Origin: Obelidium mucronatum
Lineage: Eukaryota > Chytridiomycota > Chytridiomycetes > Chytridiales > Chytriomycetaceae
Reading direction: 5' to 3'
NCBI GenBank assembly: GCA_025765595.1
Contig: JAIVFH010000332.1
Coordinates: 1-27,224 of the forward strand
Length of the DNA: 27,224 bases
Below, in pieces: positions 1 through 9,600 of the stretch. The notes beneath the pieces were generated by a model, which did no database searches, was not told where the DNA came from, and saw only the letters and a program-made list of their open reading frames with translations. Every line of letters begins with the position of its first letter. The first letter of the stretch is position 1. Position numbers and translations under genes: made by a program.

Positions 1-1
1 G

Positions 2-1640
2 GGCGTGCAGTGGTGTCTGCACAAAGTCATCGGCAGTCTGCTGGACGACTGGTGAGCATAAAGTCCGGACTGTGATAGAGAGAGGGTCTAACAGCCTTTC
101 CCACACACTGGCAGTCCAGCTGCTTCAAAAGTCGGTCTCTCGATTCTCTCGGACGCTTCAAAAGCTTCAGAAGGCGTTTCGGTCGATGAGGCTCATATTG
201 CTATTGTTGAATTCATCAAGGTGTTTCAAAGAATTATCCCACGTGTGCTGTGGTGTTGCCAATTCTCACACTCTACATCCCTTGCATTCATAGATGACTA
301 TACCAGTGAAACTCAACGACCTTTATATTCTCAAAGGCATTACACCCGTATCACAACCAAGCAACACATGGCTTGCTGGCCTGAAATCAATCTCCAACAT
401 GTTTGCACAATCGCATTTTGATGCCATTATGCAATCTCTTGGTGTCAATTGGAATACATACTCTCGATCGTCCATTCTTTCAGTTATTCCGGCTTCGTCT
501 CTTCCCCAAGAATATGGTGGATCTTTTTTCATGATGGATCACGCCTCTTGGTACCAGCAACTGAAGCATTCCTCAAACTTTTCAAATTCTGTTTTGGAGT
601 TCATTAATCAAGATGAGAAACGAATTCTCGAGTTGTATGGTTTATCTGATTCTGGGCTTGACGTTGTACCTACAACTTCAATGAAGCGCACATTTCCTCG
701 CCGAACAACGAGTCTTGGATTTACTGCATCTCGTGAAGCTACTGCACCGATGTTGGGTTTATTGGCTGGTTCGGAATTATCTCACGATTCACTGGTTGCG
801 CCGAAACTTGAAGAAGAGTCAGGTATTTGTCTTTTTCGCCGAAGGCGGAATCAGACTGCCGTAGGCGTCTTTGTTTTTTTTGTATATATAAACTGTTGTA
901 GGCGGAATCATACCAGTGTTCTTTTTGTCTTTATGATTTCATCATCGCCTGTTCATATTATTCATTTCCTTTTCTTCTTACAAGTTCCAGCGGCACAAAA
1001 TCCACGGGTCATAGTCAATCTTGACACAAGTACAATCCATTCCAATGATTCATTCACATCAAATGACGACGATCGGTCAGTACTCCCCTTGAACACAAAC
1101 GATTTATCTGATACGGGGGACTTGAACGACATCATGAGTTTGATGGATCAAGCAATTTTGATGCAGCAGCAACAACAACAGCACGAAGCTGTGAAACAAC
1201 AACCAAAACAGTTACAGCAACCCGTCGTCAGCATAACAGAATCCCCACAAATTATCGATTCGCAAACCCCATCAACTCCACCCGGTCCTCCTCCACCGCC
1301 GCCGCCTCCCCCACCTCCCATTCCATCTGCAACCAAAAAAGCGGTACCTTCAGCAGTTTTTGAATCCATTTCTTCAGCTCCCCAACACAAGCAAGACATC
1401 AAAATCGTTCGTTTCAAAAGTGCAGTACGCGTTCATCGATACGAAGTTCCACCCAGAGAAACATGGGCGGCAGATGTATGGTGGACAGAGGAAGATGATA
1501 TTGGTGTTTTGGAGGATTGGGAAGAGGAATTGTATAATGGTGGACCCGCGAAAGCTGTTGAGGTTTCGGGGACTGCAGTTGGTGTTGCAGAAAAAGACGA
1601 GGGGGCAACAGCAGATGACTCTATTACTGCAGCTGCTTAA
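2..1640 (+). CDS. CRAL-TRIO (Sec14-like) lipid-binding protein, 5' end cut by window
   Basis: This is the C-terminal part of a CRAL-TRIO protein, a family that binds and transfers hydrophobic ligands such as phosphoinositides. In frame 2 the sequence enters mid-gene (GVQWCLHKVIGSLLDDW). An intron at about 52-114 leads into GLSILSDASKASEG and a helix, VDEAHIAIVEFIK. A second intron ends at 293 (donor at 221 or 245), giving the strand PVKLNDLYILK. The motif IPASSLPQEYGGSF, encoded at about 480-525, is the typical end of the domain. A third intron spans about 823-985. Downstream is a disordered tail with a glutamine run (about 1164-1182), a proline run (about 1280-1320) and a conserved-looking acidic/aromatic patch (VPPRETWAADVWWTEED) followed by DWEEELYNG. 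The stop is at 1638-1640. The assignment rests on the LPxEYGG ending and the PVKLNDLYIL strand; exact exon ends are inferred. Confidence 0.75.
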
Positions 1641-1786
1641 AGTCTCTCAATTTTTTTGTTATTTATAAGAAGAAATAATTCCGTTACTTAGTACTACTGT
1701 TGAGACAAGTTCAGGTTGGTATTCACGTGACTTTTCTAACGATTGCGCAATCTGAAAAAGTTTCCCCCCAAACACATCAACTGATT

Positions 1787-2848
1787 ATGGCGCCTCGTTC
1801 GCTGCTCTCTCTTCCAGTTGAAGTATTGGCTGGTATCACGGTGCACCTACATCCCCACCAGCTGCACGCTCTGAGGCGGTTAACCCGAAATTCCGGAGAA
1901 CGACTACTTTTACCTCCGTCCTTTGCCTTTGCCTACAAGAACCTGCAAATACTGCACCGCCACCACTGCAACGAAAACAACAAATATTCCGAAACTCTCC
2001 AATACCAATCCATTTGCTGGACTCTGCTGGGAGAAAACTATATCGCAGCACTCTTCGCCATCTACGGCGTATCCTACTACTCCCTCTCACTTCTGGGTAT
2101 TGAGTACGAAGAATCTACTCGCCTTGATTTGAAAGCATCGACATGTGCAGCCATGGTTCCACAGGCCATGATTCTCGCTGCTCAACACGACAAGCAATAC
2201 TTGCCTCGAATCAAGAAGTCCATGGACTGGGGAACGTGTGATGCGTTGAGTATTCAAATAGCGGCTATATCGGGATGGACGTCCGTGGTGACGGCCATTT
2301 TCGATGCTTTTGCTGGTGCGTCATCATTTCACGTTGACCTTGCCTTGGATCTGGCTGCTCAGAATGGCCATCTTGAATTGGTGGAATACCTACTCGCACA
2401 GCAACGAATACCCGTGAACTTGGGCTACGAAAACTCGTCCTCCTTTCGGCATGCGTGCATGAACGGCCATAAAAATGTGGTGCACGCTTTGGTTCAATTC
2501 AATGAAACTCTTCCCCGCGCGCGTAGACTGGATCCTGTTGCTTGTGACTCGTTTGCTTTGATGAAGGCGTCTCAATTCGGGTTCCATGAGGTTGTTTCGT
2601 ATCTGTTGCATTCGTTTTCGGATGTGGTTGATCCGATGGCCGTTAACGGGATGGCGTTGCAGCTTGCAATTGCGAATGGGCAGGCGGATGTGGTGCGGGT
2701 GTTGGTGGCTGATTGGAGGGTGGATTGGACGGTTTTGAAGGAGGAGTATCAGGCGGTTTTGCGGCCGTTTTTGGAGTATTTGAAGGTTAATGATGTCGGG
2801 GAGGAGCATGGGGGTTGTGATGGGGCAGCTCCGGTTTCAGTATCATGA
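1787..2848 (+). CDS. F-box-like / ankyrin-repeat protein
   Basis: This is a single-exon ORF of 353 aa from the ATG at 1787; an in-frame ATG at 1700 would add 29 residues without similarity to anything, so I prefer 1787. Residues about 5-30 (LLSLPVEVLAGITVHLHPHQ) look like a degenerate F-box, the module that links substrates to SCF ubiquitin ligases. The C-terminal half has ankyrin-type helices with the GH..VV..L signature: NGHLELVEYLLAQ, NGHKNVVHALVQ, FGFHEVVSYLLHS and NGQADVVRVLVAD. F-box/ankyrin fusions of this shape are abundant in chytrid genomes (established knowledge). It starts only about 150 bp after the preceding gene's stop on the same strand. Substrate and partners cannot be read from the sequence. 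Confidence 0.75.
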   Translation: MAPRSLLSLPVEVLAGITVHLHPHQLHALRRLTRNSGERLLLPPSFAFAYKNLQILHRHHCNENNKYSETLQYQSICWTLLGENYIAALFAIYGVSYYSLSLLGIEYEESTRLDLKASTCAAMVPQAMILAAQHDKQYLPRIKKSMDWGTCDALSIQIAAISGWTSVVTAIFDAFAGASSFHVDLALDLAAQNGHLELVEYLLAQQRIPVNLGYENSSSFRHACMNGHKNVVHALVQFNETLPRARRLDPVACDSFALMKASQFGFHEVVSYLLHSFSDVVDPMAVNGMALQLAIANGQADVVRVLVADWRVDWTVLKEEYQAVLRPFLEYLKVNDVGEEHGGCDGAAPVSVS

Positions 2849-4725
2849 AAACTGAATACAATTTATCTTCATAGAAACTTGAATCTTTTTATATCTCATG
2901 AAGGTTTTAAAGAATTAAACATGCCATGTTATTGAGAGATCAAAAGTTGACTGAAATACTGCTGTACTTTTATTCCATACCCCCCCAGACGTCTCTTCTT
3001 GAGCAGATATTGCCTGTCTGCTTATTTTAGGTCTTCCATGGCTTTGCCTTCACAGCCCTCACGTCAATAGGCGTCACGAGTTGGTCGCATTTTCCGATGG
3101 ATCTTCCCTGTCAGCTGGTCTTCTGCAGCTTTCACTGCCTTACCTTTTTCCCCTCCAGACAATCCACTTGTCAAGGATCTGGAGTCTCTACCACTTCTGT
3201 TTCAATCCTGACAGAAAATCTGCCAGCAAGGTTCTACACTAGATATTGAGTTGCTTAATACCACTGCTTTCTTTGACATTGCCAAGAAACACAGGCTTAC
3301 TATCTTTGCTGCTGCTTGAATGGATGTCACATCTTCATCAGATGATAACACTCCCGCTGTGTTAATTTCAGCAGTGATTAATAAAAAGGACTATCAGGAG
3401 TCTGCTATCAATACTGACAAAAGAGAAGTGCCTTTACGCTACAAGCAGTACTTGGTCGTGTTTACAACCAAATCTTAGCAATAAACCACCTTATAAGGAT
3501 AGTTCTCTACATTTTCTTAGCTAAGTGGTTAGTACGCGCAACTCGCACGATGGGAACCTGGGTTTGATCCCCACTAGTGACATTTTACTTTAAGTTTCTA
3601 TTTGTGGATTTGTCATCTTTAATTTGTCATTTTATCAACTTTTTCAGTTTCAGTTTTGTGATATCATTCTTGATTTCTCATATTATTGTGCTATCACTCT
3701 TGCTATCACATTTTCAGTTTGTTGTTTTCTGTTTTGAACTTCCTGCCTGCCATAATAGTCTCAGACTTTTTTTTTATCATTATTTATTTTTCCATTGTTT
3801 CATCCTTTTCTATATAAACTTGATGTTCTGCTATTGTTCTTCATTTGGAATTTTGTAGTTTTAACTCCTTGTTGTTTATTCTTTACGATCTTGAAAGGTT
3901 TCTATCTTTTTTGGGTTTCTTTTTGTAGTTGGTACTGATGGAGGGTTCTTTGTGATCAAGGTTTTTATTGTCGCTGATTCTATTATCGCCTATTACCTGT
4001 TTCCATTGGAACTGATTTGAACGCGTTTTAAGGTTAACTGGCTTTATTCTACTGTGCCACATTGATGCCAATATTTGCCAAGTCTCCGCACTTCATTTAT
4101 TGGATATTAATTACCATACAAACCAAATACTATAAAAATAGACAAACAATATTTTAGAGCTCGCGTATATGCTGACAATTTGTATGAGCGCAAGTATTTC
4201 AAGCTTGAAATAAGAATGGTAGGGCACATGTGCTTTATTGGTGAAGGCGGGGGTCCATACCTGGAATGTTTATGGCTCCGCTTTCCTGTTCTCCAGCACT
4301 TGCAGCCACTTTGAAGCCCTTGCCGCGGTTGCTGCTGTGACCCGTTGTTGTGCTCTCTTCTTCCTTGTCATTGTTTTGTTTGTGAAAAGTCTAATGAAAT
4401 GGGAATGTTTATATTGACCGCAACTGCAAAAAAAATAGAAAAGTTTATTACTGAATTACTTATTAATCATACTGCCATGGGCGCGACGTTGAGACATTTT
4501 TACAATTGTCTCTTCAAAAAATAGTTGACTTTTTGTGATCCGTCAAAAAAGAACACAACAAAAGGAACAAATGATTCTACTTATCTCACAGCAGATGTAC
4601 TCTAGATTTGGGCACGTGAGGATGATAGGGGCAAAGGTGCCATACAGAGTGAAAAACGTTGCATCAGAGAATTTGGCCCAAAATGTCCCACAGTCACCTC
4701 AAAACAAGCAAAACTATTTTATTGC
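2849..4725. other. Long AT-rich intergenic region, probably decayed sequence
   Basis: No convincing protein-coding gene is visible here. The stretch at 2970-3470 has patches that look like old coding DNA, but I could not assign them. A tRNA-like block lies at 3518-3582 and is followed by an extremely T-rich run (about 3580-3900). At about 4240-4390 the minus strand has a short open stretch reading SSNRGKGFKVAASAGEQ, with possible splice sites on both sides; it could be an isolated exon or chance. ORFs at 3577-3858 and 3883-4071 are compositionally biased and I do not call them genes. Confidence 0.4.
3518..3582 (+). other. tRNA-like Pol III promoter (tRNA pseudogene or SINE head)
   Basis: The block contains an A-box-like TAGCTAAGTGG and, at the expected distance, a B-box-like GGTTTGATCCC inside a near-normal T arm (TGGG TTTGATC CCCA). 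The 3' side TAGTGACA looks like an acceptor strand, but the matching 5' strand is absent and the D and anticodon stems do not pair well. It is therefore not a functional tRNA. A tRNA pseudogene or the head of a tRNA-derived SINE fits best, and the T-rich tail that follows is compatible with either. Confidence 0.45.
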
Positions 4726-5335
4726 ATGGAAAATCTTGTTAATGTCAATGAAATGCGCATCAAACTTGAAAACGAAGAATCTGTTCGCATTCGCGTAAAA
4801 AGCCCATCAACTGACTCAATCAACCTCGATTCGAGAACGCAAATAGTGTCAGACACGCCGCAGATTGGTGATTCTTTTGCAGAGAATTGGAGGAGCGTGG
4901 AGACGTTATGCTTAACTGCGGAGCATAGCGCATCCTTGCTCCTAGACCTATTGAGTGGAGCCACTGTTTCGGAGATGGAACTAATTGAGGTTAGGGGGAT
5001 TGGTTTTTACTTCTTTTTTGGTGAAGCAAATTCTGATTCTGAACGACACGGAAATACAGGATTCCTTCAAACAATGCATCACTTGCCAGCAACAAGTCTT
5101 GGCTCAAGTCATCAATACAAAAGAACCTGCGCTTGTTGCCAAACTTTTGAAGGCCAGTGAAGCAGTTACGGCGTCGTTGGAGAAATACGCGCAATGGAGA
5201 AAACCTTCAGAAAAGGCTCTTCAACCGAAATCATTTGATGAATCTAGAGGAAGGCCGACACTACCAATACCGCCATCAATAAATAAGTCGTTGAACGTGA
5301 TTCCATATAGTGTTTGGTCTGGGGACTCCCGTTGA
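4726..5335 (+). CDS. GAT-domain protein (TOM1/GGA/LSB5-like)
   Basis: Two exons (4726-4989 and 5027-5335, with a 37-nt GT...AG intron between) give a protein of about 190 aa. Residues about 40-150 form a three-helix pattern matching the GAT domain: ENWRSVETLCLTAEHSA, then LLLDLLSGATVSEMELIEQ, then DSFKQCITCQQQVLAQV and LLKASEAVTASLEKYAQW. GAT domains bind ubiquitin and ARF-type GTPases in endosomal and Golgi sorting adaptors. The VHS domain that usually precedes GAT is not visible in the 200 bp upstream, so either an upstream exon was missed or the gene is truncated. The C-terminus is short and carries no clear clathrin box. It converges with the minus-strand ORF that ends at 5467. Confidence 0.55.
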
Positions 5336-5466
5336 GTTTTGTTGTGATATATTATCCATAAAATGTTGTGTATACTGTCGTATTTATGTAAGCTGAAAAA
5401 AAGACATTTATTTTTTAAACAATGTGCACAAAAATGTGAATTACAAGGATATGACATCCACAACAA

Positions 5467-5922
5467 TCAGTTTTCATGACAAGGGTTCCAGGCAAGGCCG
5501 GATTCTTCAACACTACGCGAGATCATCCACCACGAATCCATTAATGAATCAGACACAACTTTTGATTGCGCGAGTTTACGGTTCTGTGCGACGAGATGGG
5601 CTATTCTGGAAAAGTCTGTTGAATGACCAACCAGAATATCTAAATGGGAAGGATCCATAGGAAACCGGAAATACTCTGCAGCCCACAGGAATATTCTTTG
5701 CCGAGAAGAAGAATCCATCGCTAATGGAGACCGTGGAAAGAATGAGATTGAATGACTCTGTCGTGGTTGTTGCTGCAAACTTGAGATTGAAGATAGCACA
5801 TTCTTTAAATCGACTGCTTCGAGTCCAATGCTTGACAACATTCCACACAGGTTCAAGAAGACAACATGTTTGACATCGGGTTTTGTCATGCCTTGGAGAA
5901 TCTTTGACTCCCATTTGGTCAT
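5467..5922 (-). CDS. Unrecognised protein, 3' part of a transposon-interrupted locus
   Basis: The 151-aa ORF starts at 5922 (MTKWESKILQGMTKPDVKHVV) and has no motif I recognise. It contains a mixed helical region (LNLCGMLSSIGLEAVDLKNV) and ends SGLAWNPCHEN. On the minus strand its upstream DNA runs to 6019, where the 2.3-kb KDZ element interrupts it. The pre-insertion sequence continues at 8322, so promoter or upstream exons may lie at 8322-8919. It is tail-to-tail with the GAT gene, 131 bp apart. It may be a real but broken gene or a chance ORF. Confidence 0.35.
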   Translation of the reverse strand: MTKWESKILQGMTKPDVKHVVFLNLCGMLSSIGLEAVDLKNVLSSISSLQQQPRQSHSISFFPRSPLAMDSSSRQRIFLWAAEYFRFPMDPSHLDILVGHSTDFSRIAHLVAQNRKLAQSKVVSDSLMDSWWMISRSVEESGLAWNPCHEN

Positions 5923-6011
5923 TCGAGAATTCCTTTCTTGTGAGCTCGTCCATTAACTCCAATGTACTTTGTATACAGTTAAACTGGCTACATATCTGAA
6001 GAGCAGTGGGT

Positions 6012-6019
6012 GCCTGTTT
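6012..6019. repeat. Target-site duplication, left (GCCTGTTT)
   Basis: These 8 bp precede the element start (CAATTGGGG at 6020). They match TCCTGTTT at 8314-8321 in 7 of 8 positions. An 8-bp TSD is what is known for Zisupton-type elements. Confidence 0.7.
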
Positions 6020-6032
6020 CAATTGGGGGAAG

Positions 6033-6215
6033 CGAGCCGGACCTCGCGAGTCGCGATACTGGTCGCGTCATGAGCCGCTCACAGCCGCTTGCAACCTGCT
6101 GACAAGCCGCTAGCGGGCCACTTGCAACCTGTGCCACGGCCTGTGAGCAGGCCGCTCTGTACCTTTTATGTGGGGAACGAGCCACAAGCCACTGGTTCAC
6201 AGGCCACTACCCCCC
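6033..6215 (+). repeat. Left subterminal GC-rich repeat block (decayed)
   Basis: This corresponds to 11027-11207 of the full element. The same two direct repeats are present but with CpG lost at many sites, for example GCAACCTG for GCGACCTG. The region starts with the inverted-repeat core GCCGGACCTCGCGAG. Confidence 0.75.
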
Positions 6216-6327
6216 AACCATCACTAAAACTCAAGAATAAGTCACAAAAATTGTGTAAAATAAGGAAAATAGCTGTTTATCATAAATAAATAATTATATA
6301 AATGGATAGTAAATAAATACACATTGC

Positions 6328-6503
6328 TCAACCCAGAGCTTGCAAAACTGATTCCTGTATCTTCCAATTGCAATCTGTGGCATTGCAATTGATGTTGAAG
6401 GTAACTGCCATCTGCAAACTTTCCTGGTTATTCTTCACTGCCCAGCTTGCTGTTCCCATTCCATCTGCCAGAATCAGCCGGATTCTCCGCTTTCTAGTAT
6501 CTG
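6328..6503 (-). pseudogene. 3' remnant of TET/JBP-like dioxygenase gene
   Basis: Reading right to left, the translation (RKRRIRLILADGMGTASWAV ... ESVLQALG) matches the C-terminus of the gene ending at 11325. At about 6503 the similarity jumps to the JmjC gene's 3' end, marking an internal deletion that removed the region equivalent to about 11522-13835. The 69-aa ORF here is a remnant and not a gene. Confidence 0.75.
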
Positions 6504-6602
6504 TTGCAAAAAGGCTGAAAGTAAAACAAGCAAACAAGAAGATGGAAAGGAGAGGCAGGCAAAAGTGGGATCAAAGAGAAAGTGATATCACCAAGTACAG
6601 AA
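6504..6602 (+). pseudogene. 3' remnant of JmjC-like gene
   Basis: KRLKVKQANKKMERRGRQKW corresponds to the basic C-terminal tail of the JmjC-like protein (about 13838-13920). The catalytic part is deleted. Confidence 0.7.
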
Positions 6603-7214
6603 GCGCATGCAATAAAGGAAAACCCTCTGACACAATTAAGGGATTTCTTCTTGCCAATACATTGGACCTACAGCGTTGTGTTGACTGTGACTGGCTGCTT
6701 TGCCCCACCAGGCTGAACACAAACCTATTAAAACTGAATTAGAAAGAAGACACGCATTCTGGACTGCAACAAACAAGAAAAATAAAAATAAACAACCAAC
6801 ATGACCTTCATAGATTTAGCAAGAGCTGCAGTTGGGCTGGCCAACAAGTTGCAGAAGATTGGTGCAGGATTTTGTAAGGAAAGAAAAGAAAAAAACAAAG
6901 GAAAAGAGAAAAATTAAAACTGTCTACACAATCAATTGGAAAGGTAGTTAACGTTGTTTTTACAACTTGAACTCTTTGGAAACCACTGTCTTTTCATATT
7001 CCCTGACTGGAATTGTAAAAACCAATTAATAAAATCACAGAAGACCAAACTAAACATATAAACCAGAACTGCCTTTTAAAATTACAAGCTGCAAAGATCT
7101 TTTTTGATGAAGGTGTTGCCTGCTAGATGAGAGTGTTGTTTGTTTTTCATTTCCCACCGCTCCTGTCAAAAAAAATTAACAAAAAATACAAAACCACTCT
7201 GAGCAGTCTGTGGT

Positions 7215-7580
7215 GATGAATGGGCTTTTTCATTCTCCCATTCCACAATCAACCAGATGATGAATGGGCTTTCTCATTCTCTCTGTTGTGGGGCTGCTCT
7301 GGTCTTGGTGTTTTCAGCCTTGGGGTCTCCACACAATGTCCTACCTGCCTGCCACTGAAAACACGCATATTTGTATTTTCCTTATTTTTATTCAACTCTC
7401 TCTGTATCGAATCTGGTGTTAAATTGTTGTATTTTGTACCAGTAGTCGCATTGACAGCCATTCACTTCTGCCACCTCTATTAAAACAGATGCTCAAAATG
7501 ATGAAAATCAGATGATGAAAGGGCCATGAAAAGACAATGCTTGAATTGCAGATAAAAAGCAGATGATGAAAGGGCTTGTG
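7215..7580. repeat. Degenerate dyad-repeat cluster in the short element
   Basis: Two clear copies of the GAATGGGCTTT[TC]TCATTC dyad begin at about 7218 and 7261, and two weaker ones (GATGAAAGGGC) at about 7515 and 7565. They are the reverse complement of the cluster at 16230-16404, so the block is inverted relative to the element's ends here. Its retention in a heavily deleted copy is noteworthy. Confidence 0.6.
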
Positions 7581-7734
7581 CTGTTGTCACAGTAAGACCT
7601 GGTGCCGCTCCAATTTGCTGGAATATTAATTCAGCACAGACAAACTTGCAAACAATGGTGAACTCCAGTCTAAATTTTTCCTTTGTTTTCTATTGTAGTC
7701 TTCCATTTTTATTTTTTGAATGACAGATGGACGC

Positions 7735-7908
7735 GTAGCAAAGCAGACACTACCAGTTGCGTTGCAAGCCAATTCCGGCAGCTTCATCCAAGTGTTCCAC
7801 CACCTGCACTTCTACAAGGCTGGGCAAAGCGGCCACCAGCGCAAGCCAGAGACGTACACGGTAGTTTGGGCCTTTGAAAACAACCAACACATCAAGAAGG
7901 CATTGTAG
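7735..7908 (+). pseudogene. Last-exon remnant of the 721-aa element protein
   Basis: NSGSFIQVFHHLHFYKAGQS ... FENNQHIKKAL matches the C-terminus encoded at 19781-19917 of the full copy, but it ends early at a TAG (7906-7908) before the last 18 or so residues. It is followed by the element's 3' flank and right end. Confidence 0.75.
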
Positions 7909-8149
7909 CGGGAGCCGCTTCAGGAAGGAAGCGCAAGCAAGAAGGCAAAGCGCTGATTGGGGCGTTGTTTTATTTATTGTTTCCTCAATATTTTGTTAAT
8001 TTCAACTTTGCGCATCCTTTTTTTGTTTTTGTTTATTGTTGGTACTTTGGATTTTGTTTATTACTTTAAATACATATGTTATGGTTTTAAAACTATTCTG
8101 CTCATTGTTTCTTACCTTTTTCGAAATAAAGTAAGGACTAGCTTTCAAC

Positions 8150-8307
8150 TGGCTCTCCACTGGCTGTCAACTGGCTTGCGGCCTGTGAACTAACTGTGAC
8201 ACGGCTGGCTTTCCACTGGGTAGCGGCTCGCACGCAGGTTGCCCACAGGTCGCAAGCGGCCTGCTAAGCGGCCCGTTAGCGGCTCGCAAGGTCCGGCTTG
8301 CTTATGG
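8150..8307 (-). repeat. Right subterminal GC-rich repeat block (decayed)
   Basis: It aligns base for base with 20159-20316 of the full element. About six of eight substitutions are CpG to TpG or CpA (for example TCGCGAG to TCGCAAG, TGCGAC to TGTGAC). Confidence 0.75.
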
Positions 8308-8313
8308 GGACAC

Positions 8314-8321
8314 TCCTGTTT
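8314..8321. repeat. Target-site duplication, right (TCCTGTTT)
   Basis: This is the partner of GCCTGTTT at 6012-6019, with one mismatch. It directly follows the element terminus GGGGACAC. Confidence 0.7.
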
Positions 8322-8919
8322 TGGCAGTCTTTAAGGAGGAATTTTCGAAATTGTACCCAGGTTTGACCCCATGCTTCTTCATGATAATCTTGGGACCCAC
8401 AAGATTCCAGCAACACTGCGAAAGCCGGAGGAGGAGATGTTGGCGGTAAGAAAGATGGGACCTACAGAGGGGGGTTATTTAGAAGGGTTGGTTTATTGCT
8501 CTTTTGATGCCAGGGTTCTTCTTGACAATTGGTAGCAAGCGCTTGGAGTCGTCGACAGTCCAGTGGGTAGCACCAAGATTCTGGCCAGCCATTTCTGAAC
8601 TTGAGGATGTTCGTTTTTTTTCTTCAAGTTTTATACGCTTGTTTCAACAAGCCCATGAAAATTTGCATGGCATTCGAAATGAATCATCAATGAGTGTCTT
8701 CCATTAAAATGAAAGTGCAATTCCTTACCTATTTGTTGTAGCCGAAAAGAATCCCCTCCACCATTCTGATGTTCATAACTGTCAGATCTCTTCAAACCAT
8801 AGTCGTTCATTACTAGCGCGTATGGATATTTTCGTAGATGCAGTGGTTTGATTTCGACAACGCTAAATCCAAGTTGTTTGCCAGGCAAATATTTCTTTGG
8901 ATCAGACTTAAATGGTTCT
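8322..8919 (-). other. Host segment between two KDZ pieces, possible exons on minus strand
   Basis: The minus strand has an open stretch to about 8725 (LPGKQLGFSVVEIKPLHLRK, then YPYALVMNDYGLKRSDSYEH) that ends at a good donor (CAAATAG|GTAAGGA). A later open stretch (about 8315-8440) reads NLVGPKIIMKKHGVKPGYNF. The plus strand at 8340-8450 also has an open frame (KIPATLRKPEEEMLA before GGTAAGA). I could not assign any of these to a family. The segment is contiguous with 5467-6011 once the element is removed, so it probably belongs to the same interrupted host locus. Confidence 0.35.
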
Positions 8920-9594
8920 TTATTTTTTTACAACTTTCGCAGGAATTGCATGGCATTGGCTTCGGCGGAAATTGAAGAGATCCGCAAAAGGTATGGTGAC
9001 GTAGTACTGCTCATTGATCTTGAGGAACCCAACTGACAGGATTGTTTCAAGCGGATACATCTCTATCAACTGCTTCTGTTTGTCTTCGCTCATGTATGCA
9101 ACAGAATCCACGTTGTACCACATGCGGCATTTAGTGCAGTTGCCCTTGAACAGCAACGCGTTGTATGGGCCTTCTATCCCCAACACCACTACTTGTGTGC
9201 TGCTGAAAGTCAAGTTTTTGGTGCACCTGTGGCATTGCGAGAATGGAGCCACAAGGACAGATGGCTGGACAGGTTTCCAGTGATTGACCGCGTCCATGCC
9301 TGGGCACTGGAATACTTTGTCAGCCAAGGTAAATACTGTTTCATTGGTCAAAGAAAACTGCTTGGAGATGTGATCACAGATGGCCCTCATGCGGTTGTTG
9401 TTGTCATATAGTTTGACTGCGGACTTGTACCTATGTAGGAATGGCTTGACTTTCCGCAACTCGTTGGCCAGCACAACTACAGCTCTTGCTTCATTTATGA
9501 AGGACATGTTGGTTATTTTTACTTTTGTTGTTCTGTGCATTCCAGAATGCCACCATTCTTTGCAACTCATTTTTGATTGCAGGTTGCTTGTCAA
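8920..9594 (-). CDS. Stand-alone CxC5 zinc-ribbon ORF (KDZ fragment)
   Basis: This 224-aa ORF is uninterrupted. From about residue 32 (MSFINEARAVVVLANEL) to VTIPFADL it closely matches residues 1 to about 178 of the element's CxC5-CxC6-KDZ protein (14131-14664), including both CxxC pairs (CHRC and CTKC). Similarity stops at about 8979 (GCGGATCTCT), and the last 19 or so residues (FNFRRSQCHAIPAKVVKK) are unrelated. CxC5 is a predicted zinc-binding domain found beside KDZ transposases. It may be a truncated transposon relic whose frame happens to be intact, or an exapted protein. No CxC6 or DDE part follows. Confidence 0.5.
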   Translation of the reverse strand: MTSNLQSKMSCKEWWHSGMHRTTKVKITNMSFINEARAVVVLANELRKVKPFLHRYKSAVKLYDNNNRMRAICDHISKQFSLTNETVFTLADKVFQCPGMDAVNHWKPVQPSVLVAPFSQCHRCTKNLTFSSTQVVVLGIEGPYNALLFKGNCTKCRMWYNVDSVAYMSEDKQKQLIEMYPLETILSVGFLKINEQYYVTIPFADLFNFRRSQCHAIPAKVVKK

Positions 9595-9600
9595 CCTGTC

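Larger units (their letters stand above)
6020..8313 (+). mobile_element. Non-autonomous, internally deleted KDZ element (2294 bp)
   Basis: Its ends match the full element at 11013-20323: a left end CAATTGGGG...GCCGGACCTCGCGAG and a right end ...GGTCCGGCT[TC]GC...ATGGGGACAC. Inside, in the same order as the full element, are the 3' end of the TET/JBP-like gene (about 6328-6503), a fused piece of the JmjC gene's 3' end (about 6504-6602), the start of the CxC5 gene (about 6775-6865), degenerate copies of the dyad repeats (7215-7580), the last exon of the 721-aa gene (about 7735-7908) and the right end. No transposase core remains. An 8-bp TSD with one mismatch flanks it. Most differences from the young copy are CpG transitions, so it is the older of the two. 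Confidence 0.85.

Noticed and set aside
1148..1417. Minus-strand ORF with poly-Gly and poly-Cys
   Set aside because: It is the antisense shadow of the proline- and glutamine-rich tail of the CRAL-TRIO gene.
3506..3590. Functional tRNA gene
   Set aside because: The acceptor stem lacks a 5' strand, and the D and anticodon stems do not pair.
3577..3858. 93-aa Phe/Leu/Ser-rich ORF
   Set aside because: It is a product of T-rich sequence; no protein-like pattern and no splice context.
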